Source: Zwartia hollandica (lineage in GTDB: Bacteria; Pseudomonadota; Gammaproteobacteria; Burkholderiales; Burkholderiaceae_B). Taken from it: a stretch of DNA of 64,000 nucleotides. The position numbers and the translations under genes are program-made. The notes under the pieces are model-generated. The model did no database searches, was not told where the DNA came from, and saw nothing but the letters and a program-made list of their open reading frames with translations. Below are positions 36,681-46,842 of this stretch, piece after piece. Numbering within the stretch: the first letter of the stretch is position 1; each line of letters opens with the position of its first letter. Where the stretch lies: the NCBI RefSeq assembly GCF_019923725.1, contig NZ_JAHXRI010000007.1, positions 434,001 to 498,000 of the forward strand, written 5' to 3'.

Positions 36681-39251
36681 TTAAGCAATGGTCAATAAAC
36701 AATTGATAATTTCTTCATCAGTTGAATTTATTTCTATTAATCTACCGCTCGAATAATTTGTTAAAAATTCTGCTTGTCCACCTATATTAAATGCAAACAC
36801 AGGCAGTCCAGTAGCAAAACATTCTCTAACCGTAAAGGAGAAGGTCTCAGGAATTATCGAAGGATGAAACCATCTGTCAATTTTGTATTTTTTTGCTAAG
36901 TCTGAAACCTCTTCGATCGCATATTTTCCATGCACTAATATATTCTCATTTGAAAACTTTGGGTCAAGCTCCCCTAAAACAATTATTTTTACTCTTCCAT
37001 TTGAAATTTTAGCTATGTTTTGTAAAACACCAGCACCTTTATGATATCCAATATTTCCCAGAATACCGATGGTCGGCAGATCATTATTTTGGAACTCAAT
37101 CTTTCGCGGCAAGATCACAACCTCGTGGGGCTTGATCGATATTTTTTCTTTTAAATCAGGCCAAACTTTTAATAAAATGCTACGACTTGAGTCTGAGAAA
37201 ACAGTAATACAGTCTGCCTGATCAATCCTTTTTTTCCATTCAGCTCTCCAGCTAGTGACTGATGTTTCATATAGACCATCGAAAGAAGGGCTCAACCCTT
37301 CGTAACACTTTTCACAAGATTTTATGTTTGGAATGCTGCAAAACCTTCCATTGGTATCACAAAGTGTATATGATTTGCAAATGATATAGTAATCGTGAAT
37401 CAACATCTCAAATTTTTCATTTTTATGAACTATAGATTTGAGTAGTCCGTCAATTATTGCAAAACGGTCATAGGCTCCCACAAGGCATGAATAAATAATT
37501 CTTTTATTGCGTAGAAGGCTAAAATAGTCATAAATCTCATCTATTAGAATACTTCCGATCGTTACGCCGTGATCACCATACAGTTCAAGATTGACATGAG
37601 AACTATCACTTGATTGCCTAACTACAACTGCAGATTGATTTGAATTTGTTAGGTTTTTAATTTGATTACTAAGCCAAATATCAGCCCCTCCACCTAAAGT
37701 GTGGGCAAGATATATATTAACGTTACTTTGCTCTTTAACCAATCTTGCGAAATATAATGAAACACGAATCCCGAAAAGTGAATCCGCTTTTAATGTTGCC
37801 TGCACGTCTAGATCATATTTAGGATATCTATTCAAAATAATTTTAGAATTTTCAAAAATCCTACTTTGTTTTTCGCTTCCGAACGACGCACCCCCGCGAT
37901 GCTCAACAAATAATGCACCTGTCAGAACATTTTTTCCTTTCAACTTGATTATTTTTTGGCACCAGTCAACCTCTTCACCGTATCCTCTTCCAAATATAAG
38001 ATCAAATTTAGGCACTTTATTTAACCAACGTCTTGCAAACGCCATGCAAAACCCGGTTCCAGTGGGTACAAGCATAGTATTTTCTATAGGGTCAAACTGA
38101 GCCGCAATTTCATCAATGTAATCTGCAGTACCTTTCTGCAGGCTTACCGGAACACACATCAATGGGATATTTGATAACTCGCCATTATTACTCATAGGTG
38201 TTACAGACGCGATATCTCTATCGTTATAAATAGGGGCCATTAACCTCTTTAACCAATTATTAGGTACAAATGCATCAGTGTTCAATACCACTATATCATT
38301 ATTAGATAATTCCATTCCTTGGTTAACGGTTTTTATAAAGCCTAGATTATCGAAATTATTAATGTAGACTGAAGATTCATTATTTTTCGCATACTCGCTT
38401 AAATATTTACTGACTCTAAAATCTGTTGATCCATCATTGATTATAATTAATTTTGAATATTCAGGAGTATGCAAATCAAAACGCGTCAAACACTCTACCA
38501 AGTCTTCAAACGCATTGTAAACGGGAATTATTATATCGACTTTGTTTATTAAATTTATATTTACATCAATATTATTTTTAACTCTATGAAGATTTTTTTT
38601 TGCTCGCGCATGCAACACCAGTTGATTTATTGGTTTACCTAACCTACCTTCTGTTTTTCCGAATTTAATCCAGTGATAAAACGGATTGATACTAATTTTT
38701 TTTACATCTGAATTTGTATCTAAATACCAGGCGGTATCAAACTCTCCATTTGGATTCCTGCTCTCACACCAACCATGATTGCAGTAATGATCCAGGGGGT
38801 CAACGCCTGATTGTTTTACATCACTATTATTTTTAAGATAATAATCTACATCAAATTCATTTTTAACACTTTCTTTTAAATGATTATAAAAATAATCCAA
38901 TGCTGAAATATGGCTTTCTGCATGACAAACATTTTTTATTTTACTTGATTTTAATTTTTTAATTGTTAATTTGATATTGATCAATATGCTTTTATTTAAA
39001 TAAGTGGATAGATCTAAATATTCAACATAAAGCCTCAGGGCCTCTGTATAGTCACCGCTCCTGTATGCCATATTTGCATTATGTAAACATAACCTTCCAC
39101 TTCGATTCGTCATATTGTGCTTCAAATATTTTCTTGAAAATTCACTCACACCATTACGCTTGGCTACCGCTGCAATTGGGTCCTGATCAGCTTCTAGTAA
39201 TATGCGAACGTTTTTTTCGGCGGTAAAATGTGCTTTTTTCATCAATCCCAC
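36681..39251 (-). CDS. two-domain glycosyltransferase with IS-derived N-terminus
   Basis: An 856-residue frame. Residues 1-37 (KKAHFTAEKNVRILLEAD ... VAKRNGVSE) match OrfA of the IS407-like element in this window and are not part of the transferase. A likely native start is Met47 near 39113. Residues about 47-120 are TPR-like, and about 130-200 carry FDxxYYL / DPLDHY repeats. A GT2 domain starts near residue 225 (IIIPVYNAFEDL, VVLNTDAFVPNNW) and a GT4 domain lies in the C-terminal third (GILGNIGYHKGAG, RECFATGLPVFAFNIGG). Both domains look intact. The IS-derived part may supply promoter or start signals. Confidence 0.8.
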   Translation of the reverse strand: MGLMKKAHFTAEKNVRILLEADQDPIAAVAKRNGVSEFSRKYLKHNMTNRSGRLCLHNANMAYRSGDYTEALRLYVEYLDLSTYLNKSILINIKLTIKKLKSSKIKNVCHAESHISALDYFYNHLKESVKNEFDVDYYLKNNSDVKQSGVDPLDHYCNHGWCESRNPNGEFDTAWYLDTNSDVKKISINPFYHWIKFGKTEGRLGKPINQLVLHARAKKNLHRVKNNIDVNINLINKVDIIIPVYNAFEDLVECLTRFDLHTPEYSKLIIINDGSTDFRVSKYLSEYAKNNESSVYINNFDNLGFIKTVNQGMELSNNDIVVLNTDAFVPNNWLKRLMAPIYNDRDIASVTPMSNNGELSNIPLMCVPVSLQKGTADYIDEIAAQFDPIENTMLVPTGTGFCMAFARRWLNKVPKFDLIFGRGYGEEVDWCQKIIKLKGKNVLTGALFVEHRGGASFGSEKQSRIFENSKIILNRYPKYDLDVQATLKADSLFGIRVSLYFARLVKEQSNVNIYLAHTLGGGADIWLSNQIKNLTNSNQSAVVVRQSSDSSHVNLELYGDHGVTIGSILIDEIYDYFSLLRNKRIIYSCLVGAYDRFAIIDGLLKSIVHKNEKFEMLIHDYYIICKSYTLCDTNGRFCSIPNIKSCEKCYEGLSPSFDGLYETSVTSWRAEWKKRIDQADCITVFSDSSRSILLKVWPDLKEKISIKPHEVVILPRKIEFQNNDLPTIGILGNIGYHKGAGVLQNIAKISNGRVKIIVLGELDPKFSNENILVHGKYAIEEVSDLAKKYKIDRWFHPSIIPETFSFTVRECFATGLPVFAFNIGGQAEFLTNYSSGRLIEINSTDEEIINCLLTIA

Positions 39252-39312
39252 TTGCTCTCACGGGAGCCCTCTGCTGCAACCTCACTTGGACTGAAAATCG
39301 TAAGACTGGTCA
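39138..39312 (-). mobile_element. left-end remnant of an IS407-like element
   Basis: On the minus strand this begins TGACC at 39312 and shows the block CGATTTTCAGTCCAAG, matching the left terminal repeat of the intact IS at 32637. It continues through the first about 37 codons of orfA before breaking into the glycosyltransferase. It is the 5' stump of an IS. Confidence 0.65.
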
Positions 39313-39517
39313 TAGTAGGAGTTTAGCCAAAACTCAGATAGAAAAGAACCCACCGAATGCCGGTAACTCTCCCCTAGAAGTAGCAGCCTAATTAACAATA
39401 CCTCAAGTTTTTTGGGACAAGGTCAACTTCAACATCAACCAATATACAAAATTATGAATTTCCCAATTTCATTACTGAAGTGATTTATTGCATCTATGTT
39501 CATATTTGAGGCTAATT

Positions 39518-40315
39518 CTATTTGATGTCCGCGCGATTCCAGGTCACACCTGTTCGTACCACCTTGGCAGGCACGCCCGCTATAATACTATTTTCTTGTG
39601 AATATATATTTCTTACAAATGCTCTTTCACCTATTATATTATCGTGAGCGATTATTGAATTACCCATAATAGTCGATTGACTCCCCATCCAAACATGCTT
39701 TTGAATCGTAACAGCTCCTCCGAATGGATTAATGCGTTTTCGAGTTTGAATATCTATTATGCTATGACAATCATCACTCATTATCTTACACCCGTTTGAT
39801 ATTAATATATCGTCATTGAGAATAACCGATCCGGAGTTCCTTACATTTATAATGGTTTGACCAGCAGATGTAACGCCGTCGCCAACATACACCAATCCAG
39901 ACCCAACCGCTATGGTCGCACTTGGAAGCGAAGATCTAGGCGAGATGTATAGAAAATTACCAGAATTCCAAAGCACAATATTATAGTTTGTCGCACCATT
40001 CAAATAAAGGATTGAGTCTCGCGCAGGAGGCACACCTGGATGCAGATTGATACTGGGGATATTTTTTTTACTTATGGCTTTAGGTAGGAAAACTTTATTA
40101 TTATTTTCATTAAACCAATCCGGCAAATTATCGATTTCAGTAAGTATTTCATACCCATCTAATCGCTCAAGAAGTGTCGTTCCTGAAATGGTTCGTTTTA
40201 TTGAATCGATTATATTTAGTTCATTCACTATTATATCTGATTGTTGAGTTCTACCGCATGCGATATTGAAACGATATTGTATGTTTTGTAACATTTCAAG
40301 CTGATCATCATTCAT
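39518..40315 (-). CDS. left-handed beta-helix acyltransferase (O-acetyltransferase-like)
   Basis: A 265-residue protein. The C-terminal about 170 residues form hexapeptide-repeat turns (VGDGVTSAGQTIINVRN, ILISNGCKIMSDDCHSI) and end in HVWMGSQSTIMGNSII and SIIAGVPAKVVRTG. This is typical of WcaF/Vat-like acetyltransferases. The His in DDCHSI is the likely catalytic base. The N-terminal about 90 residues are unassigned. It probably acetylates a glycan residue or sugar precursor. Confidence 0.78.
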   Translation of the reverse strand: MNDDQLEMLQNIQYRFNIACGRTQQSDIIVNELNIIDSIKRTISGTTLLERLDGYEILTEIDNLPDWFNENNNKVFLPKAISKKNIPSINLHPGVPPARDSILYLNGATNYNIVLWNSGNFLYISPRSSLPSATIAVGSGLVYVGDGVTSAGQTIINVRNSGSVILNDDILISNGCKIMSDDCHSIIDIQTRKRINPFGGAVTIQKHVWMGSQSTIMGNSIIAHDNIIGERAFVRNIYSQENSIIAGVPAKVVRTGVTWNRADIK

Positions 40316-40488
40316 TTTTCTATTACCATTTGTTTGAATTTTTTTTATAATTCAGGTTGTGTTGATCGCAACTTCAACTAGCTCGCCCTCGATCAATTTG
40401 CGTTATGTATTTTTGAGGTAAAGCGTGATCATTACAAACCAACAGTCTCGAATGCGCGCCTTACCGCTCTCATTGTTAACAGATTTAC

Positions 40489-40605
40489 CCTCGTATTACC
40501 GGGCCACGTTTCTCAGCTAGTTAATTGCCTGTCTTTCCCGACGCTTCCTTGGCGAAAGCTATTTCAATCCACTGTGAGAGTGTTTTTGATTGTAATGCGC
40601 CAACA
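40489..40605 (-). pseudogene. IS3 orfB C-terminal remnant
   Basis: The minus-strand frame reads AHYNQKHSHSGLK, then stop, LSPRKRRERQAIN, stop, LRNVAR, matching the C-terminus of IS3-group transposases (WYNxxHRHSGLxxVTPxQRH). Several stops show decay. It fills most of the gap between two glycan-modification genes. Confidence 0.6.
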
Positions 40606-40690
40606 AAACTTTCAACCTATCCATAACAATAGCCGACGCTGAGCTATCGGCCAATCGAACAGAAATCTGGTTTGGGGATGTAAAGAAAAC

Positions 40691-41722
40691 TTAAGCGCTA
40701 TCTCGTTTATAGATTAACGATATAAGGTCCGAGTATATTTGATAAAGCCGTTCGGATGAATAGAAATTATTTAAATCAGCCGCACATACAGGAAAATAAT
40801 TAAATAGCTGAGTTTTATCTTTAAAGTAATTTTCCTTTACCCACTCGTTGGACTTATTATAAAAATCGTAGTATTTTTTTCTAATTGAATTTTCAATAAT
40901 GGTGGGAGAAGGATCGATTTTACGAAAGTATTCAGATACTTGTTCTATTAATTTATGTCGCAAAGGGTTTATTTTTCCATCTATAAAATACGGAATATTT
41001 TTATTTATATAAGCAAGCGTTTTGATTCCCAAGTAAGGAAGTGATTCATTTTGTCTTGGTGGAATAGCATACTTGTCGTTTAAATTTATAGATGTGGCAT
41101 AACAAAAATCATTTATCAATGCTCCTCCAACAAACTGATCGCTATCGAATAATCTCACGCAAACATCTTCGGAAAAAATTGATGACCACAGCTGAATTGT
41201 TCGCCTATGATCAAAGGCGTACGAAACCTCGCTAGGCTCAGGGAAAAGAGTCCATGCAAGCCCAGAGGACACAGCTGTAGACCAAAGAGAGCATGCTGCA
41301 TCAGCCTGATTTCTAATATAGAGGACGACATAAATTTTATTAAAAAATGCCGATAGAAAAGTTCTTAGCCGTTCAACTTCTTCCTTTGTTTGAAGCCTTG
41401 CTTGCAAAAATTCGCTTGAAATTATCCACTTGGGATATGTCGTACTGATTGCATGGTTAGAAAACTCAGCGCGTACTTTCTCAATATATTCAACTTTCTC
41501 TTGAGTGCTTTCAGAGTCTTGGCACTCGGTAATAAATAAATCATCCTTACTGTAATGATTGAATGCAATTCCAGTAACTTTTCTATGAGCCTCCCCCAAA
41601 AAATCTGCCACATAAAAACCATCCTCTTGTAGTAATTCAGCATTAGTTGATAGAAAATTTTGGATTGATTTTGTTCCAGTTTTTTCAGTACCAATATGCA
41701 AATATAAAATTTTTGATTTCAT
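40691..41722 (-). CDS. sulfotransferase-like protein
   Basis: A 343-residue protein beginning ILYLHIGTEKTGTKSIQNFL (PAPS loop), with the 3'-phosphate strand VVLYIRNQADAACSLWS. It is related in layout to the 309-residue protein at 33975 but clearly not a recent copy. It is AT-rich. It likely sulfates a glycan hydroxyl. No partner gene overlaps it. Confidence 0.7.
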   Translation of the reverse strand: MKSKILYLHIGTEKTGTKSIQNFLSTNAELLQEDGFYVADFLGEAHRKVTGIAFNHYSKDDLFITECQDSESTQEKVEYIEKVRAEFSNHAISTTYPKWIISSEFLQARLQTKEEVERLRTFLSAFFNKIYVVLYIRNQADAACSLWSTAVSSGLAWTLFPEPSEVSYAFDHRRTIQLWSSIFSEDVCVRLFDSDQFVGGALINDFCYATSINLNDKYAIPPRQNESLPYLGIKTLAYINKNIPYFIDGKINPLRHKLIEQVSEYFRKIDPSPTIIENSIRKKYYDFYNKSNEWVKENYFKDKTQLFNYFPVCAADLNNFYSSERLYQIYSDLISLIYKRDSA

Positions 41723-41967
41723 CGTGTTAATTTCATTTAATTAAGTTGTGTCTAACACTAAAATTTAAGGCGACTTATTAGGCGAGATAAATTCCATCAT
41801 ATTGTTTAAATACTACCTGCGTCGCAATCAACAAGGCACAGAACTACATCTACACTGGATTTAAAAAAATTCATTTAATATATACAATTAGTCTGTTAAA
41901 TAATGCTAACTTAAATTTGATTTTTAAAATATTAGTTATAGCCGATATTAAGTTGAAAAAATCTGAT

Positions 41968-43215
41968 CTATTGAAAGGCTGCTTTTAGACTTACTGATAA
42001 ATTTTCCTGATTAAATTTTTTTGACATTTCAATGTATGATTCAGAAGGCATATTTTGAATGAAATTAACTAGATTTGCAAAACTCGATGTGCTTTCATCT
42101 GAAACAATAGCTAAACCCGTGAGATCAAACTGATCAAGTAAGCGATATACAGAGGAATTTCGAGGCCCATGATATATCGGAATTAAACCGGCTTCAATAT
42201 AGCTGACAAATTTACTAGGAAAACTGTATTTTACCGTATTAACAAGAGATGCATCTGTTGGATATGGAACATACCCAATATGGTAATTTTCTTCAAATCT
42301 TTTCTGCAATTCATTATGTGGCAAATAATCAAAAATTCCAATTTTTAATTTTTTATCTATATTAATAGGTTTAAGTATTGCTAGGAAAGTTTGTTGTGCC
42401 TTGCTATCGCCGTATAGATCAAATTGTATATTTAACTCACTGCTTTTTGTATACTCATTTATTTCATATAAAAATTTATGTAATGAATCCTTGGCATACA
42501 CTTGTCCTGCTAGGGCTATTTTTACTCTCGCTTTTATATCTATTTTTTTTGCTAGCCTTTGATTAAATTTTCTACGAAATGTTGAATACGCAGTGAATAA
42601 TTTACTCTTATTCGTAAAAATACTAAGAATTTCGATTCCACTGTCTGATGCGCAAAGTACCGCATGTGCATTTTTGATTAAATCCATGAATGAATCATTA
42701 ATTATTTTGGTAGTTTGTTTTGAAATATTGAGTAAAGATACCCGCATTTCTGGCAAATCCATAACTATTGGTACTAATGTCAAACCTTTAGATATTAATG
42801 AGTTAGCGAGAAATATTGAATATGGCTCATGTGCAAAAATCACCACTTTCTCGTAACCTTTTTCTAATATCCATTTTTGAATAATTTTCGAATCAACAGA
42901 AGAAATAAATTTTATTTGATTGATTATTATAGACCTCTCTAAATCGGTCGGGTAGTTATACTCATGATCGTAGTATGTGCTCGTTGTAAAATTATAATAT
43001 ATATAATTTTCTTGAATGCATTGTAAAGGGCGTCCCTTGGGTACAGAGACTTTTTCACCATCTATAAATGCGTTTGTGTGCCGATAAATGTTACTTACTT
43101 TAAGAAATGTACAATCAGCAAAAAGTTTTGCATTCGTATAAATGTCGAAAAAATGCAAACATCCGCTCGATTGAGCATTTAAATCAAATTCGGAAATGAA
43201 TAATATTTTTTTCAT
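41968..43215 (-). CDS. glycosyltransferase (GT4-like)
   Basis: A 415-residue GT-B protein with an N-terminal FISEFDLNAQSSG, a middle VKIALAGQVYAKDSLHKFL and a C-terminal YSFPSKFVSYIEAGLIPIYHG donor region. It resembles GT4 enzymes of capsule loci. Its start is 8 bp after the end of a decayed IS3 orfA on the same strand, so that the IS may have supplied upstream signals. Substrates unknown. Confidence 0.7.
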   Translation of the reverse strand: MKKILFISEFDLNAQSSGCLHFFDIYTNAKLFADCTFLKVSNIYRHTNAFIDGEKVSVPKGRPLQCIQENYIYYNFTTSTYYDHEYNYPTDLERSIIINQIKFISSVDSKIIQKWILEKGYEKVVIFAHEPYSIFLANSLISKGLTLVPIVMDLPEMRVSLLNISKQTTKIINDSFMDLIKNAHAVLCASDSGIEILSIFTNKSKLFTAYSTFRRKFNQRLAKKIDIKARVKIALAGQVYAKDSLHKFLYEINEYTKSSELNIQFDLYGDSKAQQTFLAILKPINIDKKLKIGIFDYLPHNELQKRFEENYHIGYVPYPTDASLVNTVKYSFPSKFVSYIEAGLIPIYHGPRNSSVYRLLDQFDLTGLAIVSDESTSSFANLVNFIQNMPSESYIEMSKKFNQENLSVSLKAAFQ

Positions 43216-43222
43216 TGCTTAG

Positions 43223-43437
43223 TTATAAGATCAGATCGTCAACTAATCGTTTAAGTCTGAGATTCTCCTCTCGCGACTGCCCTAGCCGTCGAACTTCGGT
43301 AGCGCCAGGCTTTCCATACTTCTTTTCTAATTGTAGAAGGTCACCTGTCAGATACCCATGCTGCGGCAAATATCTTCAACCGCGGTCCCGTACCCCGCCT
43401 GGCGAAGAGCGTAGGCAACTTGCGCTTCGGTAAATTT
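43223..43437 (-). pseudogene. decayed IS3 orfA
   Basis: The minus strand reads KFTEAQVAYALRQAG, YGTAVEDICRSMGI, then TGA, QVTFYN, TAG and, after a one-base shift, KKYGKPGATEVRRL with a leucine-rich tail. This is an IS3-family OrfA with two nonsense changes and a frameshift. It differs from the OrfA at 32703, so it comes from another element. It abuts the start of the downstream glycosyltransferase. Confidence 0.75.
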
Positions 43438-43647
43438 CGATCATTTCATCGCTTTCACTTTTCAACGCTTTGACTATTGGCTAAATTGATAACAAACGAC
43501 ATTTCTATAGCTTTGACTACCCCAAGTTTTAGGGGCAAGTTCACTGAAATTCGCAATAAGTACCGTGTTATCTATCGGTTGTCGTTCCAGTGAAATTTCA
43601 ATTTTCTGAAGTCTCACTATGATCAAAAGTTTAATGGTCAAAAAAGT

Positions 43648-44559
43648 TCAAAAGATTACTGACTTCAATTTACGAGCATAGTTAAATAGCTCCAACAAAA
43701 AATTAGGCTCTTTTACACAAAGATCCTCAAGAAGGTGCTCAACATCATCTGCACAGTTTAGAGCTTCAACAAGCTTAGTAAGCTGATCTCCCCCGCCATA
43801 CCAATGACACCCTAGAACATGACAGTTATTAATAAAATTTTTCGTGGAGATCCTGTCAGATAGAAGCTCAGTCAAGTGAAGCGAATAGAGTGCATGATTC
43901 GGCAAGTTGAGAATTTTTATCTGGGGATGCTGGTCATATATTTTGTGGAATTCAGGGTAAGTCGCGTTATACAACATGGATCCATACGCTTGATAATCAG
44001 AGCTTTGATCAACCATCAATATTTTTTGTAAAATTTCATTGAAAAAATTATTATTTTTTGATGCGGCAAGGAAACCGATACGATGCGATTGGTACGGACA
44101 GATTGAACCAAAGCTTGTTTGTGCGATTATTGTGTTTACATTATTATTTTCTGGCAATGAAAGAAAAGAATTATCTAGTGAGCTCGTGAATATTATATCG
44201 CTATCCATCCAATAACCACCAACGGTTGAAAGTAACCACACACGAAGAATATCTGAAACATGTACGGCAGTGTGCATCTTGAACGGAATGATAGACATAA
44301 ACTCATCTGGAACTTTTTTTATAGTTACATTATGTAGGGCTTCAATTTCACTAAAGAAATCCTTTGTTATATGTACAACACTTTGTTCGTGCGTATTGAA
44401 TGCGCGTCCGGTGAGTAAGTCATTAGCTGTATAAATATTTAAATGTATATTAGGGTTGTGTATGGCAAAAGATGCAATACTTAAATACCTTAAATAAGGT
44501 AATCCATAAGGACCATACCAAAAGCAGTGGGCAACTAATGGTATCTCAATCGGTAGCAT
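43648..44559 (-). CDS. GT32-like glycosyltransferase
   Basis: A 303-residue protein with PLVAHCFWYGPYGLPYL at the start and VSDILRVWLLSTVGGYWMDSDI, the DxD region of the GT32/OCH1-like family, then IGFLAASKNNNFF. Metal-binding Asp residues are intact. Its start overlaps the preceding transferase gene by 14 bp. Probably a retaining hexosyltransferase. Confidence 0.76.
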   Translation of the reverse strand: MLPIEIPLVAHCFWYGPYGLPYLRYLSIASFAIHNPNIHLNIYTANDLLTGRAFNTHEQSVVHITKDFFSEIEALHNVTIKKVPDEFMSIIPFKMHTAVHVSDILRVWLLSTVGGYWMDSDIIFTSSLDNSFLSLPENNNVNTIIAQTSFGSICPYQSHRIGFLAASKNNNFFNEILQKILMVDQSSDYQAYGSMLYNATYPEFHKIYDQHPQIKILNLPNHALYSLHLTELLSDRISTKNFINNCHVLGCHWYGGGDQLTKLVEALNCADDVEHLLEDLCVKEPNFLLELFNYARKLKSVIF

Positions 44560-45922
44560 TTAACGTCATCTCGGAGTCTAGAAAGGGATTGCGAGCAATA
44601 AACTGATAACCTAAATCGTTTAATTTTATAACTGAACTATGGCTAGTTTTAAGTGCATCTTGAACGGAATCTGATTGATCAAATTTTCGCAAGTCCTCTA
44701 AGAAATAATTTAAATTGTTATTAATCAAAAGCGAGTCACTGTCTACGATGATCAAATATCGGTATCTTTTTATTGCAAAATTAACGGTATCGTCAATTGA
44801 CTGCTCGAATTTGATGCTGTATGTAAATGGAAAGCCACATATTTTTTCTATTCCCTCCGTGCTGTAGCTATACCCATCTAGAAACCAACCTAATTCAGGG
44901 TCGGGGATCTCGTTGATAAATTTCGCTGTTTTCTCAATTCCCTCTTTGAGCACAACAGCAACTTGATGGCAGATCATTGCTGCATCAGTACTATTCAGTT
45001 TTTGATCATTTGAATTGATGATCAAACAATATTTAAGCAAGTTGAGCTCATGCTCGCAAAGTCGTGTTAGATTATAGTTTTCATGAGAAGAAAAAGGAGT
45101 ATACAGACCAGTATTACTAGGAGGAAAATAAAATACTTCACGCTGCTCGGCAATTGATAAATTAGTAAGTTGTTTTGCGCTAGTAATAATTGAGAATATA
45201 TAGTCCTGCAAAGTGTTTTTTTCGAACTCGTGAATTTCTGATAAGGTTTTTGACTCCATCTGTGGATGGACGGTGGAGGTCATACCGGCAAACGAATCGA
45301 CAAAAAAACGAGGTTTCCGGCCTATTAATCTTGTCCAAAATACATAATCTTGTGTAGTTCTAAACTCCTGAGGAAAACCACCGACATCATGCCAGAGTTT
45401 CTTACTAAAAAGAGCTGTGCACCCGGATATTAACCCTTTGCTCAAGCAGTACTCTGCTAGAAATTTACTATTGAACTCTGCAAGCCAATTTATATCGTGT
45501 ATTTCTCTTGTCTGCGTTTCAAGATTAAATAGCTCAAAACTACTTATGAGAAATAATTTATCTAGCTCTTCATCAGTACAATGTTTTTTTTGCAAAAAAT
45601 TATACTGCCTTAATAATTTAATTTCGGAGTAGATATCGTCATCTGACAACCAAGAAATTAATTTAGTAGTTGAAGAACTTATTGCAAAGTTGAGATTCGC
45701 ACCAACTCCGCCAATATCGTTAATTAAGACACGATAAGGAATGGATTTATTTTGTGGCGGTAAACTAAGCTTTACATCTTTATATTTTGCGTCAAGTACA
45801 ATAATTATCTCTTTTACAATGCTGCCTCTCTGTGCTTGCGCTGACTCTACTGCGTTATAGAGGATGTCCCTACCAATAGTTGGTATAACGATTGTAATTT
45901 CTTTAGTTTTTAGTTCATTCAT
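44546..45922 (-). CDS. GT2 glycosyltransferase
   Basis: A 458-residue protein. The first about 250 residues are a GT-A domain (EITIVIPTIGRDILYNAVES, ISWLSDDDIYS as the DxD). The C-terminal about 200 residues are of unknown type. It is translated ahead of, and overlaps, the GT32-like gene, suggesting they add neighbouring sugars. AT-rich composition matches the rest of this block. Confidence 0.75.
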   Translation of the reverse strand: MNELKTKEITIVIPTIGRDILYNAVESAQAQRGSIVKEIIIVLDAKYKDVKLSLPPQNKSIPYRVLINDIGGVGANLNFAISSSTTKLISWLSDDDIYSEIKLLRQYNFLQKKHCTDEELDKLFLISSFELFNLETQTREIHDINWLAEFNSKFLAEYCLSKGLISGCTALFSKKLWHDVGGFPQEFRTTQDYVFWTRLIGRKPRFFVDSFAGMTSTVHPQMESKTLSEIHEFEKNTLQDYIFSIITSAKQLTNLSIAEQREVFYFPPSNTGLYTPFSSHENYNLTRLCEHELNLLKYCLIINSNDQKLNSTDAAMICHQVAVVLKEGIEKTAKFINEIPDPELGWFLDGYSYSTEGIEKICGFPFTYSIKFEQSIDDTVNFAIKRYRYLIIVDSDSLLINNNLNYFLEDLRKFDQSDSVQDALKTSHSSVIKLNDLGYQFIARNPFLDSEMTLNATD

Positions 45923-46842
45923 AAGATTACCTCAATTGCTACTGCTAACAGTTAGTCTTACGTCTAATATTTTCTAGAGAGGAGTCTTTAGTCTTATTGA
46001 CGGATCGGCAAGGGTATTGGTTGTAAGCCCTGAAAATCATGCTTCACCCAAGCGCTTGTCGCGATACAAAATTCAGCCCCGTCAACCAGGCCGTTAGTCG
46101 CTGCCAAATTCTTCCATAATGAAGCGCCCACTTCTCAAGTGGCAAAGGGGATTTTATCTTGTACAGTACAGCGTGCAGTGCATCATCCATAGCGCTTTTC
46201 ATGGAATTCCGATGCATTCGGTAATTATTTTTAATGTGTAAGGTCGACGGCACAAGAGTGGTTCTATAATGCGGATGCGAATCCAGATGCCAATCAACGA
46301 TGACCCACGTGTATAAAGTTCTGTCTAGGTCTCCTTAAAATCAGGGCTGGGATAATAAACAATCGAGCGTCTAAGTAACTAAATCTGAACTATCGTGGCT
46401 AAAATATTTACACATTCGTTACTTTGGTTAAAGTACGTCGATATATAAAAATGGACCCGAACCAATTAACACTTTGAAGAGCTTAATTCGAATGCAATAA
46501 AAAAGCTCGGTCACTTAAGTCAAGCTGTCGAAGCTAAAAACGCAACCTGCGCTCGAAAAGTGGTGGATTTTGCCGATAATTTTTTTATAGTTATTAGACA
46601 GCATTTTCACACGACACAGTTGGAAGTTTGTTAGGAACAAACCGTAATGAAATCAACTAAAACAACAGCGATGTCATGCCCCCCCCCCCTGAACTGAGGT
46701 GAATTTCTTGGGATTTACGCAAAAAGGCTTCGTGAGAATCTTATCGATTCATATTCCCCGATTTATCTTACAAGCCCCCACCACAAACTGATGGGCAGAG
46801 AGATCAACTCGCGTGCTGTACTTAATGCAAGGCAGATCAAGC
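45923..46842. other. gene-poor stretch with decayed sequence and an 11-C tract
   Basis: About 920 bp without an intact gene. It includes the decayed frame at 46044-46334 and a run of 11 C at 46679-46689. No tRNA, repeat array or intact transposase is visible. Confidence 0.5.
46044..46334 (-). pseudogene. unidentified decayed coding remnant
   Basis: A 96-codon open frame (DLDRTLYTWVIVDWHLDSHP, then AMDDALHAVLYKIKSPL) reads like protein and ends normally. It is open upstream only to a TAA near 46335, with a plausible continuation in another frame (IVYYPSPDFKE). It looks like the C-terminal part of a lost gene. No family recognised. Confidence 0.35.
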
